A DNA stretch of 64,000 bases from Chryseolinea serpens (GTDB lineage Bacteria; Bacteroidota; Bacteroidia; Cytophagales; Cyclobacteriaceae). Below the pieces are notes generated by a model. That model had not been told where the DNA came from, did not search any database, and worked only from the letters and a program-made list of their open reading frames with translations. Positions within the stretch are counted from its first letter, which is position 1, and every line of letters starts with the position of its first letter. Made by a program: the position numbers and the translations under genes. Below are positions 51,588-59,959 of this stretch, piece by piece. Where the stretch lies: positions 340,686 to 404,685 of the forward strand of contig NZ_FQWQ01000003.1 in NCBI RefSeq assembly GCF_900129725.1, read 5' to 3'.

Positions 51588-54500
51588 ATGAAAATATTCG
51601 CACTTACCACGGTTGTCGCTCTTTTATTTTTATTCCATGGATGCAGGCAGGATCGTAAACTATTTCAATTGGTCGCACCGGATGATTCCGGTATACGCTT
51701 TTCAAATGTGTTACTGGAGAATGATACGTTGAATGCCCTGAAGTTCGAATACCTGTATAATGGTGCAGGTTTAGGTGTGGCGGATTTTAACAACGATGGC
51801 CGCGCAGATATCTTCTTTGCGGGGAACATCAATAGTTCTGCGCTTTATCTGAACAAGGGCAATTTAACTTTCGAGGATGTATCCGATGCTGCCGGAGTAA
51901 AGACAAGCCTTTGGTGTACAGGCGTCTCCATCGTTGATATTAACCACGACGGGCTACTGGATATTTATGTTTCCACAGCGCATCCCAACAAAGACAAAAA
52001 AGTGCCGAATATCTTTTTTGTCAACCAAGGATTGGATGAAAAAGGTATTCCCCGGTTTAAAGATTTAGCTGCGCCGCTTGGACTTGCGGATTCAAGCTAT
52101 TCAACCCAAGCGGTGTTTTTTGATTACGACCTGGACAGCGACCTTGATATGTTTCTGCTGACGAATTCCCTGGAGTCTTACCATCGTAATACACCCTTTG
52201 GCCAGCGCACCGATGGAAGTGGCAAAAGTGTTGATAAGCTGTACCGACAAGATACACTGGAGGACGGAACCATTCACTTTACCGATGTATCGGCGACGGC
52301 AGGGATTCTTGAAGAGGGGTGGGGCCTTGGAATTATCGTAAACGATTTTAATCAGGACGGTTGGCCCGACGTCTATTGTGCAAATGATTTTCTCTCGTCA
52401 GATCAATTGTACGTGAATCAACACGATGGAACATTCAGAAATGAGATTTCGTCCTGGATGAATCACCAGGAGTTTAACGGAATGGGTACGGATATGGCCG
52501 ACCTTAACAATGACGCGCTGAATGACTTGGTGGTGGTAGACATGATGCCTGACGATAACCTCAGACAAAAGACGATGTTCTCTTGGATGGGTTATGAGCG
52601 CTTTATGAAGAGTCTGAAGTTGAATTATCGCCCTCAGTATATTCGAAATGTACTGCAGCGCAATAATGGAAATAACACCTTTAGTGATATCGGGTATCAG
52701 AGTGGAATTTATGCCACCGATTGGAGCTGGTCACCTCTTATCGCCGATTTTGACAATGATGGCCTTCGCGACATTTTTATCTCCAATGGCTATCTGAAAG
52801 ATATTACTGACCTCGACTTTGTAACGTATAATCAAGATGTCACCATGTTTGGGACAGATTCTTTAAAGATGATAGGTGCTGCTAAAGCGCTTAAGGAACT
52901 TGGTGGTGTGTTTAAACCTGATTTTCTATTCCAGAACAAGGGTGACTTTCAATTTGAGAGTGTGGGAAACTCCTGGGGTCTTTCCGACCCCACGTATTCC
53001 AATGGGGCCGCATACGCAGACTTTGACAATGATGGAGACCTTGATCTGATACTGAATAACCTTAACGGAGTGGCTCGGTTATACCAGAACACGATTGCCG
53101 ACAATACTCGAGTTGACGCAAAATTCTTGCAACTGCAACTGAAGGGGCCCCGGGGAAATCTTCAGGGAATCGGCACCCGGATATGGGTGTATAGGGATGG
53201 ACAACTCAGTTACGGTGAACAACAGTTGCAACGGGGTTACCTCTCTAGCGTTGATCCCACAATGCACTTTGGGCTGGGATCGAAAAAAGTTGACTCCGTT
53301 ATCGTCGTGTGGCCCGACGGGCAAATGCAGGTCATGCGAGATGTAAAAGCCAATACACGTATTACGGCCTCCCACGATCAAGCGGAATTGACGTATCAAC
53401 GTCCGAAGCCCAATTCGACGTGGTTGGTAAAAGAGGAATCTGCAATCGCCTCTATGATGCCTGAAGAGGCTTACGCAGACTACAAATTTGGTCAGGCTAC
53501 GTTACCCCACAAATTTTCTCAACAAGGCCCACGACTTGCCGTGGGAGATATTAACGGTGACGGCCTTGACGATTTTATCGTTGGGGGTACCGCTTATCAT
53601 AGCGCCATGATATATCAACAGGAGGCCGGCGGGAAGTTTCATGTCGATTCGCTTGCCGTTAAAACGTCAGAAGATGTTGGCATCTTACTATTTGATGCAG
53701 ACAAGGATGGCGACCTGGATTTATATTGTGTGAGCGGGAGCAGCGAGTTCGGTAAGGATACATCCAAGTATCAGGACAGGCTATACAAGAATAATGGCAA
53801 AGGCAAGTTCCAATTGGATAAAGACGCTTTGCCAAAAATAGAAAGTAGTGGAAGTTGTGTGACGGCGGCAGACGTAGATCATGATGGCGATCTTGACTTG
53901 TTTGTTGGAGGACGTGTAGTGCCCGTCTCATATCCCTCCACGCCGAGGAGTTATCTCATGCGAAATAATGGTGAAGGAAAATTTGAGGATGTGACCAGGA
54001 GCATAGGGAGTGGGCTGGATTCGGTGGGTATGGTGACCGACGCATTGTTCACTGATTTTGATAACGATGGATGGCAGGATCTGATCATCGTTGGGGAGTG
54101 GATGCCGGTAACCGTATTTGGCAACGACAAGGGCGCCTTTAAAAAAGTTACAGAACTTAAGACAGGGTGGTGGAGCAGCATAGCAGAAGGTGATTTCGAT
54201 AACGATGGAGATCCCGATTACATCTTAGGTAATCTTGGCAAAAATTCCGTGCTCCGCGCAAGCGAGCAGGAACCCGTATCCATATACGCAAAAGACTTTG
54301 ACGCAAATGGTTCAATGGACCCGTTCATTTCACGCTATATACAAGGAAAAGAATATCCGGTACACTATCGGGAAACGATGACCGAACAGATCCCCGGACT
54401 ACGCCGCATTCTCCGGACGTATTCGAAATACGGAAAGACAGAGATGGGTGAAATACTTAAATACCTGGGCGAACAGAACATGATCGTGAAGCGTGCGACA

Positions 54501-54914
54501 TGTTTTGAGTCCTCATACTTGGAAAACCAGGGCAAGGGAAAATTTTCACTGCATGCCCTGCCGTTAAGTATTCAGGTTAGTCCCATGAATAGCATCACCG
54601 TCTGCCACCTCAACGACGATCCTTATCTCGATTTTCTTGCGGTCGGAAATTCGTTTGCAGAGGAAACGTTGTCGGGTTATCTCGACGCCGGCATCGGTGT
54701 GTATGCTCTGGGCAATGGTGATGGAACGTTTCAAATTATTCCTCCCTATCAAAGTGGCTTTTGTGTTATGACGGATGCCAAGGCGATAGAGGAGATAAAA
54801 ATTGACAATAAACGCAAATGGATCGTCACATCGAATCAGGCGCCGTTGACGTGGTTCAGCGATGCCAAGCGGGATAGTGCAATGCTATTAGCGTTGTCTC
54901 GTCGAAAACATTGA
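51588..54914 (+). CDS. FG-GAP/VCBS-repeat ASPIC/UnbV lipoprotein (CRTAC-like)
   Basis: This 1108-residue lipoprotein has the lipobox LFLFHGC. It has about thirteen FG-GAP/VCBS calcium-loop repeats (DFNNDGRADIFFAGN, DINHDGLLDIYV, DFDNDGDLDLILNN and others): seven before and six after an ASPIC/UnbV domain (about 500-600, GIGTRIWVYRDGQLSYGEQQ, HFGLGSKKVDSVIVVWPDGQ). The repeats would form two beta-propellers. It lies directly after susCD in a position common in Cytophagia PULs and probably sits on the surface as a glycan-binding or docking protein. No catalytic site was recognised. Confidence 0.88.
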   Translation: MKIFALTTVVALLFLFHGCRQDRKLFQLVAPDDSGIRFSNVLLENDTLNALKFEYLYNGAGLGVADFNNDGRADIFFAGNINSSALYLNKGNLTFEDVSDAAGVKTSLWCTGVSIVDINHDGLLDIYVSTAHPNKDKKVPNIFFVNQGLDEKGIPRFKDLAAPLGLADSSYSTQAVFFDYDLDSDLDMFLLTNSLESYHRNTPFGQRTDGSGKSVDKLYRQDTLEDGTIHFTDVSATAGILEEGWGLGIIVNDFNQDGWPDVYCANDFLSSDQLYVNQHDGTFRNEISSWMNHQEFNGMGTDMADLNNDALNDLVVVDMMPDDNLRQKTMFSWMGYERFMKSLKLNYRPQYIRNVLQRNNGNNTFSDIGYQSGIYATDWSWSPLIADFDNDGLRDIFISNGYLKDITDLDFVTYNQDVTMFGTDSLKMIGAAKALKELGGVFKPDFLFQNKGDFQFESVGNSWGLSDPTYSNGAAYADFDNDGDLDLILNNLNGVARLYQNTIADNTRVDAKFLQLQLKGPRGNLQGIGTRIWVYRDGQLSYGEQQLQRGYLSSVDPTMHFGLGSKKVDSVIVVWPDGQMQVMRDVKANTRITASHDQAELTYQRPKPNSTWLVKEESAIASMMPEEAYADYKFGQATLPHKFSQQGPRLAVGDINGDGLDDFIVGGTAYHSAMIYQQEAGGKFHVDSLAVKTSEDVGILLFDADKDGDLDLYCVSGSSEFGKDTSKYQDRLYKNNGKGKFQLDKDALPKIESSGSCVTAADVDHDGDLDLFVGGRVVPVSYPSTPRSYLMRNNGEGKFEDVTRSIGSGLDSVGMVTDALFTDFDNDGWQDLIIVGEWMPVTVFGNDKGAFKKVTELKTGWWSSIAEGDFDNDGDPDYILGNLGKNSVLRASEQEPVSIYAKDFDANGSMDPFISRYIQGKEYPVHYRETMTEQIPGLRRILRTYSKYGKTEMGEILKYLGEQNMIVKRATCFESSYLENQGKGKFSLHALPLSIQVSPMNSITVCHLNDDPYLDFLAVGNSFAEETLSGYLDAGIGVYALGNGDGTFQIIPPYQSGFCVMTDAKAIEEIKIDNKRKWIVTSNQAPLTWFSDAKRDSAMLLALSRRKH

Positions 54915-55042
54915 ATTAGGCTATGGGCTGGAGAGGCTGCGTGTCGTAATGTGGACGCCACGCTTCTTTTCTATCGACCCGGGCTTGAAGCAGGATGACT
55001 CATGATCAATACAACTATAACCACTTATAAAACAAAGCTACG

Positions 55043-55999
55043 ATGCTGAAATCTTTGACCAAACTGACAAAAATCTTCATGCTCGCCACGTTACTCTTTA
55101 ATGTGACCTTGGCAATAGCACAAGACGGAACAATCTATCCACTCGCAACTCCTGCGGAACCGAATGCCATCCCGCTCGGCACTGGCGGTGTCGAAGCGCA
55201 GCCTGCTCCTGAAACCTGGTTCAGGCAGTGGGGCGATCCGATGGCACGGAATATTTCAAAGGCGACCCTTACACCATTCTTGCCTAAACCAGGCAAAGCA
55301 AATGGCGCAGCAGTGATCGTGGCGCCTGGCGGAGGTTTCCGATGGTTGTCTATGGGTAACGAAGGATGGGAAGTTGCTCAGGCGCTTGCCGATCAGGGCA
55401 TCGCTGCCTTTGTACTTAAATATCGTCTCTTTCCCACGCCGGAGTCACTCGATGGTTTCAAGGAGTCAATGAATAGAACGTTCGCAGCAGCAACACCTCC
55501 CGCAGATGGCAAGAAGGATACACCTCCTCCTCCAGGTCCACCGCGCATGGATTTGTCCAACCAACTCGCGGATGCGGAAGCTGCCTACGCAATGATTGTC
55601 ACGCGAGCAAAGGAATGGGGTGTTGATACAAGTCGACTGGGAATGATTGGCTTCTCCGCCGGTGCCGGTCTCACGATGCACACCACACTTAATTCAAAAG
55701 TCGTGGAACTCGACTTTATTGGCCCAATATATGGCGGCATGGGACCGGTTGAGGTACCGAAGAACGCTCCGCCAATGTTTAACGTGATCGCCTCGGATGA
55801 TTTTCTGTTTCGCGGCCAGTTCGGTGTGATCGAATCATGGTTTAAAGCAGGCAGGCCTGTCGAGTTTCATCTTTACCAGAATGGCGGCCACGGCTTCGGC
55901 CTGGGCAATCCCAATCGGACCAGCAACAAATGGTTCGACGCCTTCATGCACTGGCTTGATGTTAATGGTTTCCTTGTTGCAAAGACCGCGAAGAAATAA
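55043..55999 (+). CDS. Secreted alpha/beta-hydrolase esterase (BD-FAE/acetyl-xylan-esterase-like)
   Basis: This 318-residue protein has a signal peptide (residues 1-26, ending AIAQ). The hydrolase core has the oxyanion motif VAPGGGFRWLSM, the nucleophile elbow GFSAGAG (Ser205), an acidic residue in ASDD (252-253) and His283 in NGGHGFGLG. A proline-rich insert lies at residues 152-167. It probably deacetylates or deferuloylates hemicellulose oligosaccharides in the periplasm. It lies in the PUL after the FG-GAP gene. Confidence 0.85.
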   Translation: MLKSLTKLTKIFMLATLLFNVTLAIAQDGTIYPLATPAEPNAIPLGTGGVEAQPAPETWFRQWGDPMARNISKATLTPFLPKPGKANGAAVIVAPGGGFRWLSMGNEGWEVAQALADQGIAAFVLKYRLFPTPESLDGFKESMNRTFAAATPPADGKKDTPPPPGPPRMDLSNQLADAEAAYAMIVTRAKEWGVDTSRLGMIGFSAGAGLTMHTTLNSKVVELDFIGPIYGGMGPVEVPKNAPPMFNVIASDDFLFRGQFGVIESWFKAGRPVEFHLYQNGGHGFGLGNPNRTSNKWFDAFMHWLDVNGFLVAKTAKK

Positions 56000-56130
56000 C
56001 GTACGCGAGCGGTAAGAGAAGTTTTGTTTAAGCATGCCTAAGTTTGATCAATGAAAGCGGAAATTATTTATGTCAGCGGTTTCGCCGCAGCGATCTTTGA
56101 TCAGAATAGGAAGGAAGCTTTGTTTGGGCG

Positions 56131-56176
56131 AAAAGGATCGTGGGTGCATTTGGCTGAATGGCTCACGTCCTTTTTT
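56131..56176 (+). terminator. Likely intrinsic terminator after the esterase gene
   Basis: AAAAGGA(T)CGTG pairs with CACGTCCTTTT with one bulged base around a loop of about 23 bases, followed by a T-rich run. It lies 130 bp after the esterase stop and 34 bp before the Nudix-regulator start. Confidence 0.6.
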
Positions 56177-56209
56177 GTGTTGCGATAGTGAATTGTAAAA
56201 AGGAAGCGG

Positions 56210-56899
56210 ATGGATCTAAGCAGCTACCATAACCATTACAGAATTCTCGTAGCCGTTGACTGTATCATATTCGGTTTTGACGGGACGCAGTTGAAGGCGC
56301 TATTGATCAAAAGAGGTTTTGAACCTGAAAAAGGAAAATGGTCGTTGATGGGCGGTTTTGTCCGTGAAGATGAGGGGACGGATGAGGCAGCGAACAGAGT
56401 CCTACACCAACTTACCGGAATGAAAGGCATCTACATGGAACAGCTCTGCGCATTTGGCGATGTAGATCGCGATCCAGCGGGCAGGGTTATCTCAATTGCT
56501 TACTTTGCACTGATCAATATTACAGACTACAACAAACAACTTCAGCTTGAACACGAAGCGAAGTGGTTTCCGCTCTCGGAAAGTCCGGAGCTTATTTTCG
56601 ATCACCAAAAACTGTTACTGAAGGCTCAGGAACGACTACGCGAAAAGGTAGCCTGTAATCCTATTGGTTTTGAACTCCTTCCTCCAAAATTCACGTTGCC
56701 GCGATTGCAAAGTCTTTACGAGGCCATCTACGAAATGCCGTTTGATCGGCGCAATTTCATAAAGAAAATGCGGTCGCTTGGCGTACTGAATAAGCTGAAT
56801 GAAAAGGAGAGAGGTTCATCAAGGAAAGGTGCATACTATTATGAATTCAATAATCAGAATTATAACCACGTTCATAAGAACACCAAAAAGTTTGCCTGA
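56210..56899 (+). CDS. Nudix-fold transcriptional regulator with inactive Nudix box (NrtR/AraR-like)
   Basis: This 229-residue protein has an N-terminal Nudix-like domain (residues 10-140) and a C-terminal winged helix (about 150-215: FTLPRLQSLYEAIYEMPFDRRNFIKKMRSLG). The Nudix box at 48-70 keeps the outer glycines and Arg63 but has Val64, Gln67 and Leu68 where catalytic glutamates are required, so it should not hydrolyse. In Bacteroidota such proteins are sugar-responsive regulators, including AraR for arabinose. Here it probably controls pentose or fucose metabolism of PUL products. The ligand is inferred from context only. Confidence 0.85.
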   Translation: MDLSSYHNHYRILVAVDCIIFGFDGTQLKALLIKRGFEPEKGKWSLMGGFVREDEGTDEAANRVLHQLTGMKGIYMEQLCAFGDVDRDPAGRVISIAYFALINITDYNKQLQLEHEAKWFPLSESPELIFDHQKLLLKAQERLREKVACNPIGFELLPPKFTLPRLQSLYEAIYEMPFDRRNFIKKMRSLGVLNKLNEKERGSSRKGAYYYEFNNQNYNHVHKNTKKFA

Positions 56900-57039
56900 A
56901 GCCGTGGAAATACCGGGGCCAGAAGTGCAAAAATAATTTACATTCAATGTCGGTCATCTGCACAGGCGCACTATTTTAACCGACGTCGAAAATTTTGTTT
57001 GTCAATAAATTAATAAACAACACGCATAAACTTATTCCA

Positions 57040-59589
57040 ATGATAGTAAGAGAGGGGTTTTTCAAGAGCTTAAAATCAATAATTACGTTAACGGTCCTGC
57101 TTTTTTCGTTAAGTCAGGCTTACGCACAGGAACTAAAGCTTAATGATCTCGAATATTTTGAAACGCAGGGCGTTAATGTCCTCGTTTACAATAACCTTTT
57201 TACAGGGGGATTTAACGACGAGAAGAATGCTGGTATTGAGTTAATTCATCATGGCGTGAGGACCGTCCAAGGGGGTGCGGTGAGGCTCTCCAACACGCCT
57301 GAACAGTGGGACCTGGTTCCGGAAATATCAACCCGAAAGGTGGACCGGGCGTCGAAAAGTATAGAGAGCACATTGCGTTATAAAGATTACGATTTCGATT
57401 CGCGTGTGATTGTTACAGCGAAGGGTAGTGGTTTTGAAATATCGGTCTACCTGGACAAACCCATTCCTAAAGAACTTGAGGGAAGCGCAGGCTTTAATCT
57501 CGAATTTCTTCCTTCACAGTATTGGGGCAAAGCCTATCTGGCAGACGGACGTTATAATCGATTCCCACGTTACGTGGTGGGTAACAGTGTGGCAAGACCG
57601 AACAACGAAAAGCCAAAACAATTTAAAGGTTACAAAACATACGACGACCGGGGTACCGGTAAATTCATTGATCCACTTCCGCTTGAAAGAGGTCGTACGT
57701 TTCTTCTGGCACCCGATGAACCTTCGCGCCTGGTGAAAATCACTTCGCCGGATGTCGACTTGATGCTCTTCGATGGACGGGTGTTGGCCCAAAATGGTTG
57801 GTTCGTTGTTCGTAGCATTCTTCCCTCTGGCAAAACAGGAAAAGTGTTAACCTGGACGGTTGAGCCAAACGCCATCAAAGGGTGGGTGAGAGAGCCAAAC
57901 ATAGGGTTCTCCCAAGTCGGTTACATCCCCAAACAGCAGAAAGTCGCTGTTATTGAACTGGACAAGAAAGACAAGCCACTGGCCACAGCCTCACTATACA
58001 GCATAGGCAACGACGGGAGTGCCCGTGAGGTGTTCAGCGGGAAGATCGTTTCATGGGGCGATTACTATAAATATCACTATGTGAAATTTGATTTCACCTC
58101 CGTCACTACCCCGGGTATATATTACATCAAGTATGGCAATTTCAAAACGAACGACTTCTTGATTGAAAATAGCGTGTATGATAAAATCACGGACGCTACG
58201 AGCGACATATGGATTCCGATTCACATGGATCACATGTTTGTAAATGAGGCGTACAGGGTGTGGCATGGAGAGCCTTTCAAGGAAGGTTATCTCCAAGCTC
58301 CGCCAAACACAGACCATTTCGATCTGCATGCTCAAGGACCGACAACGGACACGAAGTATAAAGCCCTCGAGCCGATCCCGGGACTAAACGTCGGTGGATT
58401 TTTCGATGCAGGAGATTTTGATATCGAAACAGGCGCGAATATTAGTGTAGTACAAAACTTCGTTCAAACGTGGGAGTATTTTAAACCATTACGTGATCAG
58501 ACCTTTGTTGATCAGAAGCAACGCTATGTCGACCTTCATCGACCTGATGGAACACCCGATGTATTGCAGTTTATCGAGCATGGAACATTGAACCTGGTAG
58601 CGCAGGCCGAGATTGTTGGCCACATGACGCAAACGCTTTCAAACGCTGTGCTCGACAATTACCATCACCTGGGAGACGCCGCTTCATTAACGGATGGACT
58701 TCCTTATAATCCGAATCTTGGTCCTTACGAAAAAGCAAAAGATGGAAGATCCAGCGGAGTCAAGGATGACATGTGGGCATTCACCAGTCGCAATCCCCGA
58801 CTCGATCTTTACGCCGCTACCATGTTTGCCGCGGCGAGCAGGGCTTTGAAGGGTTATAATGATGATCTTTCGGCCAGAGCATTGGTACAGTCTAAGAGAC
58901 TTCTGAAAGAAGCAACCGACCTTCTCGCCGCGAAGCCAGAAGACAATTCGCCTTGGGGAGCGTCGGCTAATGTTGGCACCAATCTTCAACTCTATATAGC
59001 GACCGGCGAAAAACAGTATCGCGATAAATTCCAGGAGCTCTTGTGGCCAGCGCTTGACCGCAACGTTAATACCACACTGCTGACGGCGCTGAATGCCGTC
59101 CCGCATATGGATGCAGCCTTCAAGGAAAAGCTTCGTCCCTACGTGGTCAAGTATGCGGATTACATAAAAGGACTAGAAAAGGAAAATCCCTATGGCGTAC
59201 CGATTGTGCTGGGCAACTGGGCTGGCAGTGGCGCAATTTTAAATTTCGGTACCACGATCTGTTTTGCAAGCCAGTATTTTCCGGACGTTGTTGCCCCGGG
59301 TGAAGCGTTCAAGGCTACGAACTGGTTATTTGGTTGTCATCCCTATCACAATTATTCACTGGTAGCAACGGTTGGTGCAACGCGTCCTAAAGCAGTCTTC
59401 TATGGTAATAATCGGGCTGACTTCTCTTTTATTCCCGGCAACGTAGCACCGGGTATTTTATTCCGAAAACCCGACCACTTTGAAAACTACGACGACTGGC
59501 CATTCCTCTGGGGACAAAACGAAGGTACCATCGGGGGCAATACGAGTTATTTAATTTTCGGATCAGCGTTTAAGAATCTGGTGAAGTAA
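57040..59589 (+). CDS. GH9-family glycoside hydrolase
   Basis: This 849-residue secreted enzyme starts at ATG 57040 (MIVREGFFKSL), which gives a normal signal peptide ending AYAQ; a TTG at 56995 is a weaker choice. An N-terminal beta-rich part and an Ig-like CelD_N domain (about 290-385, REPNIGFSQVGYIPKQQKVAV) precede the GH9 alpha-barrel. GH9 signatures are GGFFDAGDFD (Asp456 and Asp459), the region GCHPYHNYSLVATVGATRP, and the C-terminal NEGTIGGNTSYLIFG with Glu828 as acid. GH9 enzymes cut beta-1,4-glucans; some are exo-acting. The large N-terminal extension (about 260 residues) is unusual. Confidence 0.85.
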   Translation: MIVREGFFKSLKSIITLTVLLFSLSQAYAQELKLNDLEYFETQGVNVLVYNNLFTGGFNDEKNAGIELIHHGVRTVQGGAVRLSNTPEQWDLVPEISTRKVDRASKSIESTLRYKDYDFDSRVIVTAKGSGFEISVYLDKPIPKELEGSAGFNLEFLPSQYWGKAYLADGRYNRFPRYVVGNSVARPNNEKPKQFKGYKTYDDRGTGKFIDPLPLERGRTFLLAPDEPSRLVKITSPDVDLMLFDGRVLAQNGWFVVRSILPSGKTGKVLTWTVEPNAIKGWVREPNIGFSQVGYIPKQQKVAVIELDKKDKPLATASLYSIGNDGSAREVFSGKIVSWGDYYKYHYVKFDFTSVTTPGIYYIKYGNFKTNDFLIENSVYDKITDATSDIWIPIHMDHMFVNEAYRVWHGEPFKEGYLQAPPNTDHFDLHAQGPTTDTKYKALEPIPGLNVGGFFDAGDFDIETGANISVVQNFVQTWEYFKPLRDQTFVDQKQRYVDLHRPDGTPDVLQFIEHGTLNLVAQAEIVGHMTQTLSNAVLDNYHHLGDAASLTDGLPYNPNLGPYEKAKDGRSSGVKDDMWAFTSRNPRLDLYAATMFAAASRALKGYNDDLSARALVQSKRLLKEATDLLAAKPEDNSPWGASANVGTNLQLYIATGEKQYRDKFQELLWPALDRNVNTTLLTALNAVPHMDAAFKEKLRPYVVKYADYIKGLEKENPYGVPIVLGNWAGSGAILNFGTTICFASQYFPDVVAPGEAFKATNWLFGCHPYHNYSLVATVGATRPKAVFYGNNRADFSFIPGNVAPGILFRKPDHFENYDDWPFLWGQNEGTIGGNTSYLIFGSAFKNLVK

Positions 59590-59959
59590 TACTGGGTTCC
59601 GGATTTAGCCGGGGTGTGTGGAGATGAAGTTGTTGCTAAGATCTAGTAACAGTGCCCCCGCTTGTAGCGCAGAGTCCCGTGCAGTCCGCGGATTCGTCAG
59701 GATATAATTTGATGCAATGTTGTAGACCGGCTCTTCGTCATACAGTAGAGGCTTTGTGTTGAAACCTAAGCAATCCCCCCAATAACCTGCATTTTGTTGC
59801 CCAGTTTCCGCTTTATAGACTTTTTATGACCTAATCTGGGATGTTTGGCCCCCCAAGATAAGCGTGATAACATTTTACTTTCCGTTTTAAAAAACGAGAT
59901 TGATTCGGTGAAAGGCAACGCGGTTCGGATTGGAGTAAAATAAATCCTTCAAATTCAAT
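59590..59959. other. Intergenic region between GH9 and GH29 genes
   Basis: About 370 bp. The minus strand carries a 73-codon open stretch with protein-like composition but no start codon (59605-59823), described separately. The right part is AT-rich and likely holds the GH29 promoter. No RNA gene or terminator with a clear T-run was seen. Confidence 0.5.
59605..59823 (-). pseudogene. Possible gene remnant, antisense to the PUL
   Basis: This minus-strand frame of 73 codons opens directly after a stop and has no ATG, GTG or TTG start with a plausible ribosome site. Its translation has normal coding character (for example LGFNTKPLLYDEEPVYNIAS and RDSALQAGALLLDL) and ends in a TAA. It could be the 3' end of a decayed gene left by rearrangement. 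The family was not recognised, and chance cannot be excluded. Confidence 0.3.

Noticed and set aside
59766..59873. A 35-codon minus-strand frame starting at ATG 59873 (basic, MLSRLSWGAKHPRLG)
   Set aside because: It overlaps another open frame and the probable GH29 promoter. It has no ribosome site or recognisable family and is short enough to be chance.
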